From: CAZWVI01 sp964637165
GTDB taxonomy: Bacteria > Planctomycetota > UBA1135
Length of the DNA stretch: 6,856 nt
Reading direction: 5' to 3'
NCBI GenBank assembly: GCA_964637165.1
Contig: CAZWVI010000033.1
Span: 1-6,856, forward strand
A program made the translations under genes and the position numbers. Below are positions 1 through 5,266 of this stretch, one piece after another. Under the pieces are notes generated by a model that did no database searches, was not told where the DNA came from, and saw only the letters and a program-made list of their open reading frames with translations. Within the stretch, counting starts at the first letter, position 1. The number at the start of each line of letters is the position of its first letter.

Positions 1-1475
1 ACCGTGCCGAGCACCGGGAACTCCTGGACGCGCAGGCGCACGTCGGCGGGCAGCCCGTTGAGCGTCAGGTCGCCGGGCGCGTCGCCGATCTTGCGCACGC
101 CGTCGGTGTCGCGGATGACGTTGAACACGTCGGACCATGCGATCTCACCGACCGGGTTGCCCTCGGCGTCCTTGAGGTTGAAGCCGAAGTCGACGCGCCG
201 GTTCGGGGTGCCGTCGGGCTCGGTGACGCGGAAGTACGCCTGCAGGTTCTCGACGATGCGGGCGCGGACCGTCGTGCCCGACACGCCCGCGCGGAGGAAC
301 ACGCGGGCGGCGACGTCCAGGCGTCGGTAGACCGGGTCGAGCACGCTCACCTGGAAGGTCAGCGTGCAGGGGTAGACCTCGGTGACCTGCTGGAGCACGA
401 GGTTCTTGAGCGCGGGCGTCGGCACGCCCCCGCCCTGCGGGATCACGTAGAGAACGCCCGCGTTCTCGTCGATGCTCAGGTCCTCGTTCGAGGTGAGCAT
501 CAGGGCCCGCGCCACGCCGGGTAGCCGCCGCGCGTTGATCTCGAAGTCCTCCCTCGCGACGCTGCGGGTCATCGCGCGCAGGCTCTCCGGCGCGAGCAGC
601 CGGGCCGAGGCGACGCTCTGCCGGTCGGTCCCGCCGGTCGCGGGCAGCGGGTTCGTTACCGAGACCTGGACCGGGCGCCCGTGCACGTCCATGAACGCGC
701 CCTCAATGACGACGAGCCTCCCGGCGTCGACGTTGCCGCCCGTCCCGCCGCCGGTCTTGTAGCGGACCGTGACCGTGCCTGTCGGCGGCAGGCCGTTGCG
801 CCCGTCCCCGAAGCGCACGGACGCGCGGTCGTTCTGGTCGACGCGGACGAGGAAGTGGCGGTCGTTTGGGCCCGAGTCGAGGAAGCTGTCCACCTCGGTG
901 TACGCGCCCGTCGGCGTCGACACCTCCGCCGAGCCGTCGAGGTACGGCGCGCGGTCGAGCAGCAGCTCGAAGCCCTTGAGCCCCCGCGCCTCGGCCAGCT
1001 GCTGGTGCGGCCGCGAGTGCTCGGCGATCACGGTGGCGGTCGGCGGGTCCTGGCCAGCGCTGATCAGCGCGTCCGAGAGGAGCTGGTAGCGCACCGGCTC
1101 GGTCACCTCCTGCGTCCTCACGACGGTGCCGGCCGGGATCACGACGTTCGCGGTCGGCGGGCGCGTGAGGGTGACTGTCAGCTCGGCCGTCGCGGCCCGC
1201 GCGCCCTGCAGGCGGTAGCCGAGCATCTGGGCCAGGGCCATGACGTTCCTGCGCTGGGTGGCGGTCACGAGCCGCGACTCGCGGGCGAGGTTGTCCTGGT
1301 AGAAGGTCAGGACGTCGCCGACGAAGGCGTAGAGCTCGATGAGCACGTTGCCGAAGCTGGCGACCTCGAAGTCGGTCCAGTCCGGGAACACGCTCTTCAC
1401 CAGCTGGATGAGCCGGGTCCGCAGCGCGTCGAAGTCCTTGTCGGTGTAGTCCACCGCCTCGGGCAGAAGGTTCAT
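1..1475 (-). CDS. Baseplate J / gp47-like wedge protein (3' end outside window)
   Basis: Structural wedge protein of a contractile tail baseplate; in known systems (P2 gpJ, Mu gp47, PBSX XkdT, T4 gp6, Afp11) it forms the ring around the hub that couples baseplate opening to sheath contraction. I translated it by hand: 491 residues are visible and the frame stays open to position 1, so the C-terminus is missing. Family marks are the N-terminal YTDKDF at residues 10-15, RFGDGRNGLPPTG at 221-233, the glycine run GGGTGGN at 242-248, and NPLPATGGTD at 275-284 followed by the APESLRAMTRSVAREDFE block at 295-312. The ATG overlaps the gp25 stop as ATGA (1475-1472), with GGAGGTG at 1487-1481 as ribosome binding site. 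This gp25-to-J order is conserved across contractile systems. Function is assigned from the motifs and neighbours; confidence is high. Confidence 0.95.
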   Translation of the reverse strand, partial: MNLLPEAVDYTDKDFDALRTRLIQLVKSVFPDWTDFEVASFGNVLIELYAFVGDVLTFYQDNLARESRLVTATQRRNVMALAQMLGYRLQGARAATAELTVTLTRPPTANVVIPAGTVVRTQEVTEPVRYQLLSDALISAGQDPPTATVIAEHSRPHQQLAEARGLKGFELLLDRAPYLDGSAEVSTPTGAYTEVDSFLDSGPNDRHFLVRVDQNDRASVRFGDGRNGLPPTGTVTVRYKTGGGTGGNVDAGRLVVIEGAFMDVHGRPVQVSVTNPLPATGGTDRQSVASARLLAPESLRAMTRSVAREDFEINARRLPGVARALMLTSNEDLSIDENAGVLYVIPQGGGVPTPALKNLVLQQVTEVYPCTLTFQVSVLDPVYRRLDVAARVFLRAGVSGTTVRARIVENLQAYFRVTEPDGTPNRRVDFGFNLKDAEGNPVGEIAWSDVFNVIRDTDGVRKIGDAPGDLTLNGLPADVRLRVQEFPVLGT

Positions 1476-1849
1476 GGGCGCACCTCCGCCGCTGCCTCGG
1501 CGCCGGTGGCCTTGTCGCGGACCCGCAGGCGCAGCACGAGGGATGCGCCCTCGCGCGTGACCTGGAGGGCCACGAGCCGCGCGCTCGGGACCCAGCGGGC
1601 CAGCGCGTCGCGGACGTAGACGCGGGCCAGCTCGGCGAGGACCTCGTCGTTGCGCTGGTGGCGGAGCAGGTGCAGCCCCGCGCCGAAGCTCGTGCGCCAG
1701 GGCAGCTCGCCCGACGAGCGCGGCGTGGCGCCCTCGGTCATCAGGGCTTGCAGGACCTTGCTGCGCAGCAGCTCGGCCCCGCTCCCAGACGCGAAGTCGC
1801 GCTTGCGGTCGCGGCGGAACGGCGTGAGCAGCCCGTGGAGCTCGTTCAT
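1472..1849 (-). CDS. gp25-like baseplate wedge protein (GPW/gp25 family)
   Basis: Small baseplate wedge subunit of the GPW/gp25 family (T4 gp25, P2 gpW, Mu gp46, XkdS, Afp9), which sits between hub and wedge and helps start sheath assembly. The protein has 125 residues with the chosen start, close to the usual 110-150. The family core is visible: LRSKVLQALMTEGATPRSSG at 28-47, then ELPWRTSFGAGLHLLRHQ at 48-65, which corresponds to the conserved stretch with the FG(x)GL motif, and a C-terminal beta region at 91-112 with alternating hydrophobic residues. Two upstream in-frame starts exist (GTG at 1864, ATG at 1861), but neither has a ribosome binding site. The ATG at 1849 follows GGAGG (1859-1855) by five bases, so I chose it. 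It begins 11 bases after the stop of the preceding gene. The following J gene overlaps its stop codon. Confidence 0.91.
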   Translation of the reverse strand: MNELHGLLTPFRRDRKRDFASGSGAELLRSKVLQALMTEGATPRSSGELPWRTSFGAGLHLLRHQRNDEVLAELARVYVRDALARWVPSARLVALQVTREGASLVLRLRVRDKATGAEAAAEVRP

Positions 1850-1854
1850 CGCGT

Positions 1855-1859
1855 CCTCC
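1855..1859 (-). promoter_or_regulatory. Shine-Dalgarno that decides the gp25 start
   Basis: On the minus strand GGAGG lies five bases before the ATG at 1849-1847 and just after the previous gene's TGA (1863-1861). The GTG (1864) and ATG (1861) further upstream lie before this site and have no purine-rich sequence in front of them, so the shorter reading is preferred. Confidence 0.75.
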
Positions 1860-1860
1860 A

Positions 1861-2535
1861 TCACGGCACCGGCACCGCGTCGCGGACGCCTTGGAGCGTC
1901 TCGATGATGGCGTCGATGGGCGCGATCGCGTCGTCGAGCGGCCGGCCCGCGAGGTCGGAGAGGTCGGGCACCTCGGGCCCGCCCACCATGCCGAGGAAGA
2001 GGTTGAGCAAGCCGATGAGCTTGCCGAGCGACGCGAGGCTCTTGCCGACGTTAGCGGCCTCCTGGGCGACGTTGGCCTGGGCGCAGCTGGTGATCGCCAT
2101 CAGGCCCGCGTCCTCGAGCTCCGTCGCGCGGTCGATGGCCCCGAGGATCTGGACCATCTGCTGCTGCAGGTGAAGGAGCTGGCTGCGAGCCTGGCGGAGC
2201 GTGTCGATGACCAGGTCGATGATCCCGATGATCGTGTAGGGCAGCGACAGCTGCGGGATGAGCCGCAGCAGCGCGTTCACCTTCTCGGCGAGCTCGGGCA
2301 TGCAGGCTGCGATGGCGGTCGGGTCCGGCGGCGGCCCGAGGGTGTCGGGGATGGCCTTGATGCAGTTGAAGACCGCGACGACCGTATCGATGATGTTGAA
2401 CAGCGGCACCAGCGGCGTGAGCGCCGGCTGGATCACCTCCATCAGGTTGATGTGCTCCATCGTCACGCCGCCGGGCAGCGTGATCTGGAAGGGGTCGGGG
2501 ATCTCTGGGATCTCGATGCAGATGGGCAGCGGCAC
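1861..2535 (-). CDS. Unrecognised helical hydrophobic protein between spike and gp25 genes
   Basis: I do not recognise this 224-residue protein. It begins with a short proline-rich segment (PEIPDPFQITLPGG, residues 10-23) and continues as mostly helical sequence. Three strongly hydrophobic or amphipathic stretches lie at about 41-63 (LVPLFNIIDTVVAVFNCIKA), 92-113 (PYTIIGIIDLVIDTL part) and 165-187 (GKLIGLLNLFLGMVGG part). A glutamine-rich segment at 114-135 (SQLLHLQQQMVQILGA) could form a coiled coil. There are four cysteines (6, 58, 78, 151) and a proline-rich C-terminal end. No signal peptide, PAAR repeat or OB fold is evident. The GTG start is supported by AGGAGG at 2546-2541, which overlaps the TAG of the spike gene. 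Being tightly placed in a baseplate operon, it is probably a structural, spike-tip-associated or carried protein; that is inference only. Existence is well supported, function unknown. Confidence 0.82.
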   Translation of the reverse strand: MPLPICIEIPEIPDPFQITLPGGVTMEHINLMEVIQPALTPLVPLFNIIDTVVAVFNCIKAIPDTLGPPPDPTAIAACMPELAEKVNALLRLIPQLSLPYTIIGIIDLVIDTLRQARSQLLHLQQQMVQILGAIDRATELEDAGLMAITSCAQANVAQEAANVGKSLASLGKLIGLLNLFLGMVGGPEVPDLSDLAGRPLDDAIAPIDAIIETLQGVRDAVPVP

Positions 2536-2540
2536 GTCGT

Positions 2541-2546
2541 CCTCCT
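2541..2546 (-). promoter_or_regulatory. Shine-Dalgarno that supports the GTG start at 2535
   Basis: AGGAGG on the minus strand ends five bases before GTG (2535-2533) and overlaps the spike gene's TAG stop (2547-2545). Ideal spacing supports GTG rather than the internal ATG at residue 26, and suggests coupled translation with the spike gene. Confidence 0.75.
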
Positions 2547-3126
2547 AGATCGGGTCCGCGATGGGCCGGACGACGCGACCCGCGATGGTGACCTGCAGCC
2601 CCTCGATGCTGATGGCGCCGACAGCTCGGAGGGTCAGCGCGCTCGTGGCCTCGAGGGTCACGCTGTTCTCCTCGGCGTCGAACACGAGGTGGTCGCCGGT
2701 CTTCTTGTTGGTCAGCTTCAGGCGGCGGGCGTCCTTCGACTCGTCGAGCTCGACGCGGAACGTCGGCGTCGCGAGCACGCGGTTGTCGGGCGGGTCCTTC
2801 TGCGCCTCCTCGGGGACCTCGCTCTCGCCGTCCGGCTTCCCCCAGTGGGCGGACAGGTAGTAAGGCGCGTCGACGTCGCCCTGGTTGAAGAACACGGCGA
2901 CCTCGGCCCCCTCCTCGGGCACCGCGAAGAGCCCCCGGTCCTTGAAGCCGCCGCCGGCCGTCCCGAGCGGCCAGGCCCAGGCGCTGTGCGGCTCGACCAC
3001 GCCGGGGATGCACACCCGCACGCGCCCGAGCTGGTCGGGATCGCGCCGGTGCGTGACGTAGCCGACGTACATCCCGAGCAGGCGGGTGTCGTGGCGGCGG
3101 ATGTCGTCGTCGAAGGTCGAGAACAT
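2545..3126 (-). CDS. Baseplate spike, gp5/gpV/VgrG-like OB-fold protein
   Basis: Central spike protein of the contractile tail, expected to be a trimer under the hub that punctures the target envelope (families: phage baseplate V, T4 gp5, XkdR, C-terminal part of VgrG/PVC8). The protein has 193 residues. The OB-fold domain covers about 15-95: YVGYVTHRRDPDQLGRVRV at 20-38, AWAWPLGTAGGG at 49-60 and GLFAVPEEGAEVAVFFNQGD at 65-84, then PYYLSAHWG, all typical of this family. A charged linker (98-120) leads to short alternating beta segments at 122-190 that probably form the start of a triple-stranded beta spike. No lysozyme domain, PAAR tip or effector extension is present. The ATG comes two bases after the hub's TGA, with GGAGGGAG (3140-3133) upstream. 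Hub and spike are separate genes here, as in PBSX and Mu, whereas VgrG and Afp8-type proteins have them fused. Confidence 0.92.
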   Translation of the reverse strand: MFSTFDDDIRRHDTRLLGMYVGYVTHRRDPDQLGRVRVCIPGVVEPHSAWAWPLGTAGGGFKDRGLFAVPEEGAEVAVFFNQGDVDAPYYLSAHWGKPDGESEVPEEAQKDPPDNRVLATPTFRVELDESKDARRLKLTNKKTGDHLVFDAEENSVTLEATSALTLRAVGAISIEGLQVTIAGRVVRPIADPI

Positions 3127-3128
3127 GG

Positions 3129-4415
3129 TCAGCTCCCTCCCGCGTCGAGCGGCACGCTCATCTGGGCCTCGGGGTCCTCGGCGCCGATCGGCTGGCCGTC
3201 GCGGCGGTACTCGACGCGGGTGGCGCCCGTCTCGGGGTCGACCACCTCCACCTCGGTCATCGAGCCGCCGGCCGTGGGCTCGCTACGGTTCCTCTCACCG
3301 CGCTGCTCCTGGGCCACCTGGCGAGCGCGGCGGCCGCTCCCGTCGCGGGTCAGCTTGAGCTCGCAGACGTAGCCCGAGGACGAGACGACGTGCTTGACGT
3401 CGGTGACGTAGTACTTGCCCGAGAGCAGCCCGGAGATGCCGCGCACCTCGACGATGCTCTTCGCGTGCAGGGTCGGGTCGCCCACCACCCGCATCGAGAG
3501 CTTCACCGTCCCCCGCTCGGAGCGGCGGAAGCGAGCCTGCGCCTCCCGACCGGCGCGCTCGCTCGTCGGGGCCGACGTGGGCGCGACGGTGGCGGTCGCG
3601 TTGCGCGTCTCCACCGTGGTCGCGCCCGTCTCGGGGTCCACCACCTCGATGACCTCGGCGAGCGTCTCTCGATCGGTGGAGTCGTTGTTGGCGGTCTCCT
3701 CGATGGTGCTGCGCGTGAGCGGGTCGCGGCCGCGCACGGTGACCCGGCCCGCGCGGCGTCCGAGGTCGCTCTCGACGTTAACGGAGAGCACGTCGCCACG
3801 CCCGGGGTCGGCGTACCAGGTGAAGACGTGGGTGGGCGCGGCGCTCTGCCGGCGCTCGTGGAAGTGGAAGCCGCCGTCGTCGACGTAGAACTCGAACTCC
3901 TCGCGGCTCGCGAGGCGGCGCAGGAAGCGGGCGTCGGTCTCGCCCGTCTGGTTGATGACCTCGAGCACTTCGCCGGTGTCCTCGACGTCGACCAGTGTGC
4001 CCTCGTACCCGTGTTCTTCCGCGACGGCCCTGGCGACATCGGCGCGGCTCATGTTCTCGAAGACCCGTGTCTTCGATTCCCGATCCATGAGTACGCTCGT
4101 GGCGCGGCCCTCGAGGGTGAGCGTGGCGAAGCCCTTGAGCTTGCGGACGACCACGCGTCGCGGCGGCGCCATGTTGCCCGGGTAGCCCCAGCTCACCTCG
4201 AGCACGGCCCCGCCGGCGATGTCCTCGCGGTCGAAGAGCGAGAGGTCGAAGTTGTCGAGCTGGATGGAGACCTGGTCGGCCTTGCGCTCGGCGTCCTCGA
4301 AGGTGAACGCGATGATGCGGTCGCCCAGGTCGAGGGGCTCGCCGCCCTCGGCCTGCTCGTCGGGGAGCAGTGTGATGCGCACGCCAGGAGCGCTGCGGTC
4401 GAGGATCGGGTTCAT
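3129..4415 (-). CDS. Baseplate hub, phage late control gene D / gp27-like
   Basis: Hub protein that connects the tail tube to the spike (families: phage late control D/GPD, T4 gp27, Mu gp44, XkdQ, N-terminal half of VgrG). The protein has 428 residues. The N-terminal beta domain includes IQLDNFDLSLFDREDI (51-66) and LEVSWGYPG (72-80). The hallmark QTGETDARFLRRLASREEFE (156-175) with YVDDGGFHFHER (177-188) follows, and the closing fold shows KYYVTDVKHVVSSSGY (334-349). A Ser/Thr-rich segment at about 235-290 and a polar tail at 358-428 look flexible and share the repeat EVVDPETGAT. The frame is open for 63 residues upstream of the chosen ATG, but that part reads Arg/Ala/Pro-rich and overlaps the LysM gene. 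The ATG at 4415 has GGAGGG (4425-4420) upstream and overlaps the LysM stop as ATGA, so it is the likely start. Confidence 0.93.
   Translation of the reverse strand: MNPILDRSAPGVRITLLPDEQAEGGEPLDLGDRIIAFTFEDAERKADQVSIQLDNFDLSLFDREDIAGGAVLEVSWGYPGNMAPPRRVVVRKLKGFATLTLEGRATSVLMDRESKTRVFENMSRADVARAVAEEHGYEGTLVDVEDTGEVLEVINQTGETDARFLRRLASREEFEFYVDDGGFHFHERRQSAAPTHVFTWYADPGRGDVLSVNVESDLGRRAGRVTVRGRDPLTRSTIEETANNDSTDRETLAEVIEVVDPETGATTVETRNATATVAPTSAPTSERAGREAQARFRRSERGTVKLSMRVVGDPTLHAKSIVEVRGISGLLSGKYYVTDVKHVVSSSGYVCELKLTRDGSGRRARQVAQEQRGERNRSEPTAGGSMTEVEVVDPETGATRVEYRRDGQPIGAEDPEAQMSVPLDAGGS
3219..3248 (-). repeat. 30-bp direct repeat in hub gene, copy 2 (C-terminal tail)
   Basis: This copy encodes EVVDPETGAT at hub residues 390-399. 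It matches the copy at 3618-3647 at 28 of 30 bases, both differences being silent third positions. It lies in the polar C-terminal tail beyond the recognisable gpD fold. Confidence 0.8.
3618..3647 (-). repeat. 30-bp direct repeat in hub gene, copy 1 (internal insert)
   Basis: This copy encodes EVVDPETGAT at hub residues 257-266, inside the Ser/Thr-rich insert between the hallmark EFYVDDGG region and the closing beta domain. The flanks are also similar at protein level: AEV before it here and TEV before the other copy. Confidence 0.8.
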
Positions 4416-4750
4416 GCCGCCCTCCGCCGCTGCTCGGAGAGGATGACGTCGGTGAGGACCCGGACCGACGGGACGAAGAGCACGCGCCCGGGATCGAGCA
4501 CCAGCGTCGGGTCGACGATGGGATCGGGCTGGAAGTCGGCGATGACCCACCAGAAGCCGCAGGCTCGGGGCAGCGGCGCGAAGTAGCGCCCGGCGAGCCC
4601 CCACAGGGAGTCGCTCTGCACGACGGTGTGCCGCCGGGTGTCGGCGAGCTCGCGGTAGCCGTAGGGCTCGCGCTCGCTCAGGAAGAGGCGGGCCGCCTCG
4701 TCGCGGGTGCCGAAGGTGAAGCTGTGCCGGGAGCCGGACTTCGGGGGCAT
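4412..4750 (-). CDS. LysM-type tail protein (gp53 / XkdP C-terminus-like)
   Basis: Protein of 112 residues whose second half resembles a LysM domain: HTVVQSDSLWGLAGRYF at 41-57, FWWVIADFQPD at 66-76 and LVLDPGRVLFVPS at 83-95. That is the usual opening turn, helix with W-x-x-I, and closing G-x-x-L-x-x-P. In contractile tails such domains (T4 gp53, C-terminus of XkdP and Afp7) sit at the baseplate, where they probably bind structural partners; binding to peptidoglycan is possible but not shown. The first 38 residues are polar and charged with no family I recognise. The frame is open far upstream, but that sequence overlaps the tube gene and looks like a shadow. The ATG at 4750 has GGGAGGAGG (4766-4758) upstream and lies two bases after the preceding TGA. 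Its stop overlaps the hub start. LysM assignment is fairly sure; exact role is inferred from position. Confidence 0.86.
   Translation of the reverse strand: MPPKSGSRHSFTFGTRDEAARLFLSEREPYGYRELADTRRHTVVQSDSLWGLAGRYFAPLPRACGFWWVIADFQPDPIVDPTLVLDPGRVLFVPSVRVLTDVILSEQRRRAA
4420..4425 (-). promoter_or_regulatory. Shine-Dalgarno that decides the hub start
   Basis: GGAGGG lies four to five bases before the hub ATG (4415-4413), inside the last codons of the LysM gene. Together with the ATGA overlap it argues for this start and against the 63-residue upstream extension. Confidence 0.75.
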
Positions 4751-4752
4751 GG

Positions 4753-5253
4753 TCAGACCTCCTCCCGCAGGGCCTCGGAGGTGACCCGGACGTCGAGGAT
4801 CTCCTCGAAGTTGACGTTGGCGGCGTAGACCAGGGCGCGCCCGTCGTTCCCGAACTGCCGGTACTGGAACTCGACGCCCGTGAGCACCGCCTCGACGGTG
4901 AGCACGCCCGGCCAGATGAAGAGCGTCCGCGGCGGCGCGGTGGCGGCGACCCCCTCGGTGGCCTCGGGCGGCACGGTCAGCGCGCGCAGGAACGCGCGGA
5001 AGTCCATGATGTCCACGTCGCCCGGCTGCTCGGCGGCGAAGGTGCGGTCGAGGTAGAACTCCACCGCGCTGAGCTCGCGGTTGCCGGTGCTCTGGTACTG
5101 CAGCACCTGGTGCGAGAGCCCGGGCACGGCGAGGCGGTTCCAGTTGACCTGCACCTTCTCGACGAGCTGCGTCGGGTTGAACAGGCACTCGATGGACTCA
5201 CCGGTCACGACGTTGACCAGGGAGCAGCGCGGCGGGCGGGTGTCGAAGGTCAT
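4753..5253 (-). CDS. Contractile injection system tube-like protein (Afp7/PVC7 or XkdP N-terminal type)
   Basis: Protein of 166 residues matching the contractile-injection-system tube domain found at the N-terminus of Afp7/PVC7 and XkdP-type proteins. This domain has a tail-tube-like fold and forms the layer between the hub and the first tube ring. Supporting features are ECLFNPTQLVEKVQVNWNR at 22-40 (conserved F-N-P-T at the start of the second strand), VPGLSHQVLQYQSTGNRELS at 43-62, VEFYLDRTF at 64-72, PPRTLFIWPGVLTVEAVL at 107-124 and VEFQYRQFGNDGRALVYAAN at 127-146. In homologues a LysM domain usually follows in the same chain; here it is the next gene, in a different frame. The ATG at 5253 lies 13 bases after the tape-measure stop and has GAGGAG (5265-5260) upstream. 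The last codons (Glu-Glu-Val) double as the ribosome binding site of the LysM gene, which indicates coupled translation. The domain assignment rests on remembered family patterns. Confidence 0.87.
   Translation of the reverse strand: MTFDTRPPRCSLVNVVTGESIECLFNPTQLVEKVQVNWNRLAVPGLSHQVLQYQSTGNRELSAVEFYLDRTFAAEQPGDVDIMDFRAFLRALTVPPEATEGVAATAPPRTLFIWPGVLTVEAVLTGVEFQYRQFGNDGRALVYAANVNFEEILDVRVTSEALREEV
4758..4766 (-). promoter_or_regulatory. Strong Shine-Dalgarno that decides the LysM start
   Basis: GGGAGGAGG on the minus strand is encoded by the last codons of the tube-like gene. It stands seven bases before the ATG at 4750-4748 and marks this start over the long upstream open frame. Confidence 0.75.
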
Positions 5254-5266
5254 CCGGCGCTCCTCA

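Noticed and set aside
681..1619. Open frame of 312 codons on the plus strand
   Set aside because: It lies antisense to the baseplate J and gp25 genes. The J frame on the other strand carries clear family motifs across the same bases, so this is a shadow.
1861..2535. Possible PAAR spike-tip protein, judged by position
   Set aside because: The sequence is helical and hydrophobic, without the PAAR motif, the glycine-rich beta pattern or the usual short length of about 100 residues.
1891..3372. Open frame of 493 codons on the plus strand
   Set aside because: It runs antisense through the unknown gene and the spike and into the hub gene. Its translation is a low-complexity mix of Arg, Val, Asp, Glu, Gly and Leu without family motifs, as expected for the complement of GC-rich codons. 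The minus-strand genes explain the region fully.
3390..4586. Open frame of 398 codons on the plus strand
   Set aside because: It is antisense to the hub and LysM genes, with shadow composition, no motif, and no ribosome binding site context comparable to the real genes.
4416..4604. Sixty-three-residue N-terminal extension of the hub
   Set aside because: It overlaps most of the LysM gene in another frame and is Arg/Ala/Pro-rich without structure. The ATG at 4415 has a good ribosome binding site and an ATGA overlap.
4751..5188. Long N-terminal extension of the LysM protein
   Set aside because: It overlaps the tube-like gene in another frame and reads as an Arg/Ala/Gly-rich shadow. The ATG at 4750 is preceded by GGGAGGAGG.
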